From: Tomocerus qinae
Lineage: Eukaryota > Arthropoda > Collembola > Entomobryomorpha > Tomoceridae
Reading direction: 5' to 3'
NCBI GenBank assembly: GCA_020055645.1
Contig: CM034550.1
Span: 17,621,001-17,685,000, forward strand
DNA: 64,000 nt
Shown here: piece after piece, positions 51,377 through 62,932 of the stretch
How the letters are laid out: the number at the start of each line of letters is the position of its first letter
Numbering within the stretch: position 1 is the stretch's first letter
The notes under the pieces: model-generated
Told to the model about the DNA's origin: nothing
What the model saw: the letters and a program-made list of their open reading frames with translations, nothing else
Database searches by the model: none
Program-made: the position numbers and the translations under genes

Positions 51377-52123
51377 TGAATCTTATTTACTTATGTAGGC
51401 ATGTATTTTTTATGGTAAAGCATTTTTTTATAGTAAAGCAAAGAAGATCTGGGATCTGCTAATCATCAGTAGAATATTTAATCATATCCTATAAAATTAC
51501 TGTTGAGCATATGGATTTGCCATAATTGGTAATATTTGTGCATAATTTAAATGTCTTACCCTCGCCTTGCCACTAACAACCGGGGGCATAGTATTGCAAT
51601 AGGATGATTGGGTGAGGACAACAGGTAAGCAGGCAGTATTGGTGCAAATGTCAAACATTGTATGATACTTATGGTTAGTTCAAAGAATGCAAGATTACCT
51701 CATTCTCCTAGATCTATTATACCCAAGACCCAAAGACACCAACGAAGAAAGAAAACTGTGTATAATAAATCTCAATGGTTGCACGTAAAGAGTCAAGCCA
51801 CGCATGCATTGCTATTGAAATTGTCAACAACTACGTGCACAGTTGATTGTTTGAAATAAATGACAGTATTTCTTGTCTTTTGGCTGGAGCACGTACTTAA
51901 CAAACAGATAAATATAAACATCACCTTAGACATCCTTGTGAATCTAATCGTGAAATCTAGTCTACATAAAATATACTCGTGTCAGTTTTCACACTTCTAA
52001 CTAGATTTTAGTATGCAGTTATTTGAATTTATTGTAAGAGGTGGGATCAATACCTAAACTATTTCACACAGTAGTAATGTTTAATTTTAGTATTTATCTA
52101 AACTTTGTGGAACAATAATCATT
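51377..52123. other. Intronic stretch between two mobile elements
   Basis: A GC-richer patch at about 51556-51659 is open in two minus-strand frames and has a donor-like GTAAGA, but neither frame fits the gene's phases. Nothing else noted. Confidence 0.35.
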
Positions 52124-52933
52124 TACTGATAGTTTCAGTAGTCCGTGAAACCGCTATTTGGGAGTTGCACCTGGATACGCATTCTGATTGGTCAAAATTT
52201 TTTGAATCCAGCGATCTGATTGGTTGTTGCAGTAATGAATATTCTATAGATTCCCCAGATGGGGGAATTTTAACAACATTTTGCGATTACTACAATCCAA
52301 TTCCATACAATTCCATGAAAATATTACACACAATCACACAATGTACACAAAGTTTAAACGTTGCAATATACAACAACGAAGTCGAATCATTATGAATCAT
52401 TTACCCATAGTAATATATAAACTCGTTTTGCAAAACACCAGCCATAAACAGAAGTACAAATCGATGTTATATGAACATTAATTTAAAACCTTGTTGTAGA
52501 ATTGCGAATTCAATATAATTTTACTACATTTGGTTACGAATGATCACATACCTACGTTTACTAAATTGATAACATAACAATCCCAATAACATCAGACAGA
52601 CAGAACTCTGTAGAACTCTTCGGCTGAATTTAGGCAGCGGTACTTCATTCCCGCTGTTGCCGCTAACCCCCGATACCTCCCAACGGCAACGGCGGCAACG
52701 AAGTACTGCTGCCTAATTTCAGCCGAACTCTTCCTCTGTTCTGATGTTGTTGCAAGTTGTTATTGCTATTTTGCTATTATCAGTTTAGTAAATGTATGTG
52801 ATCAGTTGTAACCAAATGAAGTAAAGTATTATTGAATTCGCAGTTCAACATCAACGTTTTTTTGCTCATCACATCGATTTGTGCTTCTGTTTATAGCTGA
52901 TGTTTTGCAAAACGAATGTTTATATTACTATGG

Positions 52934-52942
52934 GTAAATGAT
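52934..52942 (+). repeat. Left 9-base target duplication of the nested element
   Basis: GTAAATGAT, repeated exactly at 53343-53351. The opposite palindrome arm preserves the uninterrupted site once, confirming it as a duplication. Confidence 0.92.
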
Positions 52943-53342
52943 GGTTGGGTTGGTGCAATGTGTCCCTCTAAGTTAAAGTACCACGGACCCTCTATATCGC
53001 AGAATATTTAGACATGACCCCCCAATTTTCGTCGGATGTTTATCGGACATGACCTGAAGGTCACGTTTACACCCTCCCCACCCCCGACGGGGGTATGGGG
53101 AAAATGACATTCCACCGGTTTTGGACCTAAAATCGTTTATTATGTTTATTTCATTTAGGTTAGGTTAGGGGTGCGGGGTGGGGAGGGTGGAAACGTAACC
53201 TCTAGGCCATGTTCGATGAAGATCCGATGAATGATGAAACTTTGGGGGTCATGTCTAAATTAATATTCTGAGATATAGATGATAGAGGGTCCGTGAGTAC
53301 GTGGTACTTTAACTTAGAGGGACACATTGCACTAACCCAACC
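52943..53342. mobile_element. 400-base MITE with 9-base target duplication (MULE-like)
   Basis: Ends GGTTGGGTTGGTGCAATGTG and (inward from right) GGTTGGGTTAGTGCAATGTG continue inverted for over 40 bases through a CCCTCTAAGTTAAAGTACCA segment. A perfect 9-base target duplication flanks it, as in Mutator-like elements. The interior is itself largely inverted (GGACATGACC and GGGGGTCATG words) and noncoding. It sits in the right arm of the palindromic element, so it is younger than that insertion. Confidence 0.88.
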
Positions 53343-53351
53343 GTAAATGAT
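53343..53351 (+). repeat. Right 9-base target duplication of the nested element
   Basis: GTAAATGAT, exact match to 52934-52942. Confidence 0.92.
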
Positions 53352-53623
53352 TCATAATGATTCGACTTCGTTGTTGTATATTGCAACGTTTAAACTTTGT
53401 GTACATTGTGTGATTGTGTGTAATATTTTCATGGAATTGTATGGAATTGGATTGTAGTAATCGCAAAATGTTGTTAAAATTCCCCCATCTGGGGAATCTA
53501 TAGAATATTCATTACTGCAATAACCAATCAGATCGCTGGATTCAAAAAATTTTGACCAATCAGAATGCGTATCCAGGTGCAACTCCCAAATAGCGGTTTC
53601 ACGGACTACTGAAACTATCAGTA

Positions 53624-55540
53624 CCTATATATTAGTAGTATCAACAATAAATTTTTATAAAGAAAATTGCAAATAGACGGAAAAATCATTTTCAATCGTA
53701 TTTTTAATTTTCGTGCTTTCTATATACAAACAGTAATTAAATCATCATTGTTATGTACACCATACTTCAGAATTGGGGTAAAGAATTATTTCAGAGGCAC
53801 ATTCCCAGCTCTACAAGTGCATTACCCTTATACATAGTTGTTGGACTGATAGAACCAAAGATGTTACATTTAAAAATATTCTTTATACATCGGATTAGAT
53901 ACTGTATAGGGAGAGACCACATGAATATAAATGGTTAGAGGTGTTCCGTGGTTTATGAGTTCAGTTAGTCATGAAGATTTATTTAGGTGACGGTAAGTAG
54001 TGTAGTGAGATAGTATTGCTAAGAAAGCAATAGGAAACGGTTGTTTTCGGATGTTAGTTCCCATTTCGGCTCTCATGTTTAGATCTGTGTGTCAAATTTT
54101 ACAACAGAAACATCACTCAGCGGCTCCCTCCCATCAAGACAAGACAAGTTACATGCATCTACATAGTTTTTGTTTGTGCACACAGACATATGCACACAAC
54201 AGACAGAAGAAGATACCCATCCAAACAAACACAGCACACACACATGCCATTCTAGGAGATGATGATCGTGATCATAAGTAACTAGTAAACTAAACTAAAG
54301 TAAATCTCAGTCAGTCACTCCATTACTACTGAAATAGTATAGTCATGAATATATTCAACGTTTTAACAAAAGTGTTAGGTGTCTCTATACAGGATGAAAA
54401 TATCTCTTCAGAGAGAACGTATGTTTCCAAGTTGGAGTAACTATCTGAGAAATGAGTATTGGACTCTGACACAACATAACATAACCGTAACGGTAGGTTG
54501 TGTAGGGAGCGGAGGAAACCCGCCACTAGCTCACATGAAATAAACTAGGAAAGTTAAGTAAAGCTCAAAGGAAAGTCTTGGTTGGCCTTCTTTCGTGTTT
54601 CCAAGTTTGTGCATGAGTATTGCTGTGTGTCGGGTGTACTCTCGTTATTTTCCACACGATATAATATACTAAATAGCACTGTGTGTATTCTCAGGCTAAG
54701 CTAAGGAAGCAAGCGTACACATAGTAAAGTTGCCTAAACGGAGAAACTTTTAATGAGTACAACATGCACTTGGAGTTAGTTAGTTGATAGTAACATGCAG
54801 CAAGTAAAATAAAGTAAAGTGAAGCAAACTAGTGAACATTACACAACAGAGAGTAGTAGGAGTAAGGCTAATATCTTCTATACTTGCTTGCTTCTGTTTT
54901 CTTAGTTCCCTTTAGTTCCTACCAAATGGTTTGACGAGGGATATAAACTCTAAGTTATGGTATGTCCTCAGCTCTCTCTCACCAAAATAAAACAACACTA
55001 CACAACACGGCACTGGTCCTTATAAGGTACATCTACTATCTGCAGAGAATCCTCAAGTTCCCTTCACACGCCTCCTTATGGCAAATCGTGACGTAGCTCC
55101 TCTTACAAACCTCTCAGCTCAACTTAACTTACTTTATAACGAACTCAACTCTAAGAATGATGGGAGACTTCAAATGTTATTTTCGATATAATAAGCACTG
55201 GACCTCTTTTAGCCTAATGGACATCCCAGATAGTGAAACAGTTAAATATAAACCTAAAATCTCTAAGCACTATTATATCTAACGGCTGTACTCCACATAC
55301 ATTCGAACATATTTCCCGTCTGAATTCCTACCCTGGATTCTGCGATATTTCCATCATTACTTCAAGTTGTAAAAGTAGGTATGCAATGTTGCATATGTTA
55401 CACATGAATGCATACGCTGTTATTATTAACACTACCTATGTAGCGTGCAACCTACTGATATAATATTATTATAACACGCATACATTACCATTAAACAGTA
55501 AATACAGCAGTGCCAGTATAATATGCAAAGAGTTACTCAC
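53624..55540. other. Likely distal part of the first intron
   Basis: No coding segment or mobile element recognised up to the candidate signal-peptide exon. Confidence 0.35.
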
Positions 55541-55588
55541 AGTTTGTACGGGTAAGACGAACGAATAAAAAACTATTATGCCAACCAT
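55541..55588 (-). CDS. Candidate signal-peptide exon of the surface-protein gene
   Basis: On the minus strand AACATGG gives a good start context (A at -3, G at +4). The frame reads MVGIIVFYSFVLPVQT, a short hydrophobic run as in a signal peptide, and then meets a strong donor (ACT|GTGAGT) in phase 0. Joining it to the next exon works in two ways. With the acceptor at 44876-44878 the phase-0 join gives a 628-residue protein. With a second donor five bases on (GTGA|GTAACT, phase 1) it joins the preferred acceptor and gives 623 residues. It is 10.7 kb from the next exon, and no homology backs a piece this short, so it remains a guess. Confidence 0.4.
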
Positions 55589-58500
55589 GTTAAAAGCTTG
55601 TAAATTGTTGCTTTTCTTTGAAAATAATCTGGACTTGGTATTTAATTTTACTTTTCATTTACAATATTCTACTTAGCTGTTCACTAAATTTACTCGGTAC
55701 ACTCACTTCAAGGTTTAAGGAATGATAAACTTAAAAGCACAGCTTAAAATTTAAGATAAAATTAAATACTTAGTACCTACATTTGTACCTATTATGTGAC
55801 GAAGGAAGAAGATAGGCTAAGAACAATACAAACTGTGGGATATTTTTTTGGGAATTTTCATTTTAAATTCTTTTTTTGTTTATGATAATAAAATCATAAG
55901 GAAAATTTGGAAGCATTATGTTCTAACTCAATGTATCTAGAAAGTACTAAGTATAACGGAAGTACTTACATAGATTAAAGATGTTTCATTTTCATTACAA
56001 AGTTATTTAGTAGACCTTGGCATTAGATTCTAAATGCTGAGTACTATGTGCATAATGTGTCGACTGCTACTAAAGTAATGAGCACGTCTGAAGTCAAGTT
56101 GTAAGTCTATTTTTACATAGTTGGATATGGTGAGTGCGTATTTGGAGTACATTAGAAAGTACAGGTGCTGGATATTTGAGAGTTTGATTGCGAAGTGTGC
56201 AGACATTGTAATTTAGATGTGAGCATATGGAAGTATTTATTAGTATAAGAGAATGTGGGTGGAGTGTAGGAAGTGAAGTAATGTGGATGTGGGGATGGAA
56301 GTCAAGTAAAGTGAGAAAAATATGACATGCTTCTTCCTAAATTTGATCTTGGCTCTGTGTCTCGCCCTTATTACAGTCAAGCCAAGTGCCAAATAGTACT
56401 TCTGAGCCAGGAAAAATGCAATAAATATTGAGTGGGGCTAGACAGGAGATGTTCATTTGATTACTGATGTGATAACGGCTACGCTCCTCATCCACTCTCT
56501 ACTGCTTTCTATTCTTGTCCTTAGCAAGATATAGCAATGAGTGCAACTCAACTCCGGAAGTGAACGAAAGCTAAATATTTGCAGGTGTTTCCTCTTGTTC
56601 TTTATGACAGATCTCCTTTACCCACATCCAAGATGCACATTATGCACTACTTAACTACATCTCACGTGTTATAGCAATACACATAGGCATAATACCACTA
56701 ATCCATATCAACTGCATTTTAAAACAAAATCTTCATAAATTAATGTATAAAAATAGTTCTTATCATCTCCTTACTTGTCAATTCTGTTTGTATACAATAG
56801 ATGATTACAAAATATAATACCATTAACCTACTATTATATTGTGCTAATATTTATTTAAAGTCTACATTGAAATATTTTGTCCTTCAGATTTATCATCTTT
56901 CCACGCACTGAATTGTATGACTACTACTAATAATACATTGTAATTAGCAACTAAAATGTGTTACAATCTGCAAAGATGAATATATTGCAATAATAGTAGT
57001 AATAGTGTGTGATAGTGGGGATTAAGGCAGAAGTTATCATGTGTGTGCGTAAATGAATAAAGAAGTGGGTTTGGTATTTTGTGCAAGAGATAAGATGTAG
57101 AGGTAGTGTGTGCGTATTTCTTGATAACATTGTTGCAGAGAATGTAAAGAGACACCACAGAGCAAAAGAGAATTCAATTGAATTCAATTCGATTCACTTC
57201 CAGTGGAGCAAACTATCTGGATGTAAGAAGGAAGAAGTGGGAACAAAATTGGGGCACTAACTGCATCCTTTCTATGCAAAGGTACATCTGTATAGTCTGT
57301 ATAAGGATAGGGAAAAGTAGTAACCGTAAGAAGATATGCTAACATAAATGTCTCCTGGTTCTGCTTCTTTCGTTTATCTTTACGTACTAACTTACTTAGA
57401 AAATCGAGTATAGATACATTTGAAATACCTGCTCCTTGAAGTTGCGAAGGCGTATAGGGAGGAAATAATAGTACCATTATAGAACATTGAAGTATATATA
57501 GATTGTAATGTATGCATATAGGGAAGACTTTAGTTAAACATAATGGTAGTTGAATCTTGCTACGTAGTAGTTTTGAAGGTATCTCTTTTATTTGCCCTCC
57601 GTACCTTTCTAAGAAGCTCTTACGTGTCTTGAGCTCTGAGTTTAGTGTATAGAGCACAATGAAGAAAGCTGAGATCAGTAAGAGGTATACATTCTACTTG
57701 ATACATAAGTTTGTAGGTAAAGTATTCTATTTGTAGTCATATATGTATGGGTAATAGCTATTGTACTGTACCATAAATGCCAAGCCAGGCTCTTGCACAC
57801 ACATAGCAGAATATCATTTAGTCCGTTCACGATTTTTCGCTATAGCTTCGCAGTTGAAGTTGGAAAATCGTGAGAAAACATTCGTATTGTTGAGAAGGTA
57901 CGAGAAAATGCCTTAAAGCATAATAGCCAACCGTAAAAAGTGTTACTTTGCAATTGCTCCTATCGAAAGTCCCTTCCAACACTCGTGACTATATCTATGT
58001 TCAAAAGGTGGGCATATAACACACTTTTATGTATTCCATTACTAGCAATACACTGTTACAATTCTTTTTATATAAAAAGTGTATCTCTCTCTATATACAC
58101 CTTTTCTACCTACCTGCTCTATTCTCCAGGATTTCTCCATTTTGGTTAGATTGGTTTGGTTCTTCGTTTGAGTCTGGTTTGATCTGGACTACAACATTTG
58201 AACTCTGAGTTCCCATCACATTTTTACTACTTCCCTACACTCGGAGAAAAAACCGAGTTGTTTCCACGTTGCATTCATGGAAAACCCAAACCACTCGAAA
58301 AGACAAGAGTGCTTTCTCCTCGTCCTGTCGTTATTCCCTAACATATCGTATATGATTGTATACATAAATAAATGTATAATGTACAGGATGAGTGATACTT
58401 TATTTCCAATTTCACACTATATTTTCTCCGGAGTTATGTAAAAGTGTTTTTTTCTTAAGCTAACTAAACTTGCACTTATAGGATAAAGATGCTCGACACA

Positions 58501-61500
58501 GCATAAAATGCTTGAAACCTACTCGTGCATCTAATTCGGGGATAGACGACGAGAAAATGTTAAGAGAGCAAGAAGAAAAGGTAGGAATACCTCCGAGTCA
58601 TTTTAAATTCTTGCCTGACTGTGACTACAAATTTAACACAAAAGTAATAAGTGCATAGGAGATATTAACCTCAGTATATTATTTCCTGTGTTAAAGTATA
58701 GACACTTTTACGCATATTATTTATACAGTCTTATATAGATCTACTAGTTAGGTACTAGAACTTAGTTTTGTTGGGCTTATCTCCTACGTGTTCCCAAGAA
58801 GAATGTGTAGGAAATAAAAATTTGCTTTCACTTTCTCGACTTTCCCTGACTTTCACTATCTGTGCAATTCAAGTTGAATCTGTCTTTTCTTTTCCCTACT
58901 TTCTCTTCCCTATCTCCCTCACTCTCCTCAAGCATTTTGTCTACAAGAGTAAGTAGCGTCTCCACCTTGACTATTAGTAGGACACTACTTCTACATATAT
59001 AGTAGTAGTAGTAGGAGTGTGGCGAAGCTCAAGTGGGAATGAAGAGTGAAAGAGACGAATTTAACTCTCAGGCCTACTCAACGGCTCAACAACTGTGCAG
59101 CTCACTTCACCCTGAGAGAAATGAAGACTCTCACTCATTCAGCCTACACACCACACACATGCACCAGAGTTTCTCAAACTTTTTTGTCTTCTCACATGCA
59201 CTGTCTCTATAGACTACTATCATTACACTCAACAATACCAGAGATTATCAAGACATAGCAATCCTTACACACTTACCAGTTTTACTATCACGCTCGATCG
59301 ATATTAGCAAGGGCACCGGACGTTCTCTATACTTATCTCAGGGAAAGTCAAATAAGTGTTTAAGTACAACTTAGCTACGTAGTATAATGTTACATACACT
59401 TTAGTTACTATAAGTATTCACTGAACCTAAGTGTATAAATATACTATGTACACTGACGCATGTCATAATACTCTATAATTATTTCTTTTATTCTTTTATA
59501 GTACTACCTACGCAAAAAATGGCTACGGCAGATCCTTCTTTTTTATTTACCAGTGTAAAGACTACAGACACAAGTTTGATGTATCAACTCATACATTATG
59601 TAACCTGTTGTAAGTAATCATATTATTGAAAGTTTTATTTTTAGATAATATTGACGTGACTCTATACAATCCGTGACTTTAGTCTTGAGATGTTTGTGTG
59701 TACTTTTTGTTTTAGCTTTTCCGTATTGTATTCCATTCCAGTTAATGTGCGTCTCTCTTGTATTAAGTTACACACCAAAGTGTTTTGCTAATACCTCCAG
59801 AGCTTTCACTTTATGACACAAGATACACACATGTGCTTCTTCCAGTTAAAAACAAAGAGTATCTAAATAACTAGTAGAAAACATCTCACTTACATAGAGG
59901 AATGTTGAGATAGTATATTCATTTATATACATATAGAAGAGGGATTACTATTTTTGTAGTAGTCAGATGGATAGGTAGATGGATAGGTAGGATGAACTGC
60001 TACGTACGTGCTATGTCCTAACATTAAATAGTACAACGTACGGGTAGGTACTGATGTATGTGGGTGTGATGCAGGTTCAGTAAAAGTAACAAGGAGATAG
60101 AGTGAAATGAGCTCTTCGTTCTGTTTCCGTTTTGTTCCCTTTTTCTTACATCTGAACCAGCACAAGTTGAAGTTGAGAGCTCACTTGAGTCTCTTGTGTA
60201 GCGAGGAGAGAAGTAAAGTGATGAGTTTCTGTCTTACCCTTCCCTATCCAATCTACAACTAACAATCACTCCGTGCGTTTTCCTCGTTGACTCTAACTTG
60301 CTTAATATACTTCATTCACTACTTACTTACCCCTACTATATCGCACTTTTATACCGGGTATATCTACTTGAATTTGTTGCTGCTCAGTGAGTAGTGCGAA
60401 TTTTCTTGTCCTCTTATCAGTTATGCGTACACTTTTTCCTTAAAGGTAAAAGCAGAATTGATATATCACCTCATTATGCAATACTTTACCACAAATGTAA
60501 TGCAATAGTGACCAATAGCATTATTTCCTTAAGCTTTAGGTCTCAACTCTTTTATAAATGGACTGTTTTTGGAAAGCCGAACTAGACATTAAAATTACCC
60601 CCAAATTATATTGTACTCAATTCTAGTTCTGTTTGTTCATTAGTGATGTAATTTTCACAGTTAGTACTATACCTTTTCTGACCCTATAAGCTTCGAAATT
60701 TCTCGGACAATCTACTGTTTAATATGTAGGATATAGAATATCTACATCTGAACTTTTTACCATTACTTAAAGATCTGAATAACTTATGGATAGAGATAAT
60801 TATTAGGTTGGAAATTTTGATTGATAGGTAATAAGATAGTTGCAACTTGCAATTTTAAATATCACCTAAAACGAGAAATGAGAATATTGCCGATGGCTTG
60901 TCATTAGAAACGATAATGCATAGTATCAAGATAGCTAAGCTACACAGAACGTTGGAATCTGAATTTATAATGCAGCTAGAATAGAAGGTATTATTATCGA
61001 GAAGGAAGACAAGATAATCTCGTTTTAATACCTGCCGAGACGGTAGTAGCTTCGTTAGAGTTGTGGTATTGCAATAATGTCATATAAAGGTGAAATAAAT
61101 AAGGTCAGCATGGATGGGTTAGTATAAATGAATTGGTTATGTGGTAACTTCGAAAAGGAGTGTATAGAGGTAAATTATGGATGCCTAGACGAATGGCTAA
61201 GCCTGGAGAATAAAGGGTAACTAATAGTAATGTGTCTACTTTGCCCTGCCTTGGTGGACTTTTATATTTTCCGGTCATGACATATGTTCTGTCGGGAACT
61301 ATGCCATGCATAAAGAGTCCCTACTAGTACAGGTCACGAGGACTAGTTATAAGAATAAGTTTGAGGATGTGAAAAAGGTACGTTTCCTCTAATAAACTAT
61401 GAAAATAGGTATATGTAGAGTATATGTACAAGTAATGATAATATAGACACATTACCAGCTCCATTTATAACAGGAGTCTCCAGCATTCAGTGCTTTTCTT

Positions 61501-62773
61501 TCTGGGGGCATTCTCTTTTGGCAGAAAACTTGCACAGGCAGAAAGTCGAAAAATTGCAAGTTAACGTCTTGTATGTACACATACACATATTATAGGTATC
61601 TGTAATGGAAAGTGTAGAAAAGCCATTCGGGGCAGTTGACTTTCTTTTATACGTATACTATCACTAGTTGGAGTAAGTACATAGATCGTCAAGTCAGTTC
61701 AGTTCAGTAGTAGGAGTACTAAATGTAATGTTGCTTAACGCTACTACGTATGTATGCCTCCTGAACTGACATAACATAACAGAGAGACTGTGAACTAAAC
61801 TAAAGTAAAGTAAACTAGCTCGACTAGCCATCGAAACTAAACCGAGTGAAGCCAAAGCACCGAATTTCGTGAACAAAGAAAAAGAAGTATATTGGCTCTA
61901 TTCTCCTCAGGGAATAATAATTCAAGTGGCAAGAACTACATATAACAACACGGGGAGGCTACGGCTACATCACATCCTACTATTCCTTTGGTTTCGTTCT
62001 ACAGCCATGCATGCCATGCCAAGTCAGGCCACGACGAGTTGACTTCCCTTCACTGGACCCGACTGCTGTTGAACTATTGCCAAAATCCAAAAACCTAGTC
62101 CACGACTTGCTATATACAACTGATCTCAAGTGCAGTGTGGAGAGTGCTACTAACTTACACAATGTTTTCCTATCCAACTAACAAACTACAGTAAAGGGCG
62201 ATCCAAAACAATCCGTGTCAGGTCAACTTAGCTTAAAGCTCAACAAAATAATGTAAAATCCGACTTCTCCCTATATTCCCACAAAACTCAAAGAAAACCA
62301 AAAGATAATAACTATCCTACCTACAACTCCCATTATAAATGTCTTCCTCCTTTATCTTTCTTTCAGGACCCACGCTACTTCCTTCCCTATACTTTACACG
62401 TTATCGCATTTTAACATACTACTATACTCTCCCATAGTCTCTTATCTACTATTAATGATTACCTAACACGATTGGCTACAAACCAGACCACCTTTGATAA
62501 AATTTCAAAATATTGCCTATAACTACATCGACATACTTTTCCAATTCATAAATACGGTTAATATTATGTTCACTATTTGTGCTGCAAAAATTAGTAAAGA
62601 TTAGACCTATTTAGCAAAGATTTGGAACAGTCCTAACTAGGATCTACTGTGTATTAACGATTACAAACAGAATGAAAACCTATTTATTCATTTATCAATT
62701 TAGTATTTCTTCCAAAAATGGAAATCAATGGTCCTAAACTCCAAATTATTTTTTGCGAGTTTAATTGAGTAAA
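55589..62773. other. Gene-less stretch upstream of the candidate first exon
   Basis: No recognisable gene. The longest open frame (57184-57657, minus, 157 codons) has no domain and no clear splice context. A 73-base minus-strand segment at 61456-61528 has splice-like ends and an open Cys-containing frame, but no partner. If the exon at 55541-55588 is real, the promoter of the minus-strand gene should lie just above 55588; I see no diagnostic element. Confidence 0.4.
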
Positions 62774-62932
62774 GGGCTATTTATACTCTTCCTATTCCTA
62801 TCATCATCACGATTTGTGACGTCATATCAGTTGATTTTAAATCTACAAAATATTGTTTCCAATGAGACATGACGTTATTTTGACGTCACCAAGCATGATG
62901 ATGATAGGAATAGGATGAGTCTAAAGTGGCCT
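62774..62932. mobile_element. Foldback / MITE-like element with CRE palindromes
   Basis: The left arm GGGCTATTTATACTCTTCCT and following CCTATCATCATCACG return inverted at 62884-62932 with a handful of mismatches. Each arm carries a perfect TGACGTCA (62817-62824 and 62881-62888). Length about 160 bases; no clear target duplication, so the family is open. Confidence 0.65.

Larger units (their letters stand above)
52126..53621. mobile_element. Large palindromic (foldback) element, interrupted by a nested element
   Basis: Without the insertion this is a palindrome of about 1087 bases centred near 52670. The ends CTGATAGTTTCAGTAGTCCG are exact inverted copies bordered by TA (52124-52125, 53622-53623). 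Outer arms 52126-52406 and 53343-53621 differ at a single base in about 280; inner arms show many mismatches and indels. The centre holds GC-rich CGGCAACGGCGGCAACGAAG-type repeats. Reading frames in the two arms are mirror copies, not genes. The TA border would suit a Tc1/mariner-like origin, but no coding part is left to confirm it. Confidence 0.85.

Noticed and set aside
51561-51662. GC-richer minus-strand segment, frame MFDICTNTACLPVVLTQSSY onward, ending AGG|GTAAGA
   Set aside because: A second frame is equally open, no acceptor or hydrophobic leader is evident, and its phase does not fit the next exon of the surface-protein gene.
53155-53169. Three TTAGG units, the arthropod telomere repeat
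   Set aside because: Only three copies, inside a MITE; too short to mean a telomere remnant.
52105-53582. Matching open frames (52105-52395 plus, 53352-53582 minus) with nearly the same protein
   Set aside because: They are mirror copies created by the palindrome arms; no domain and no independent support.
57184-57657. 157-codon minus-strand open frame
   Set aside because: No domain, no clear start or splice context; about what chance allows in 64 kb.
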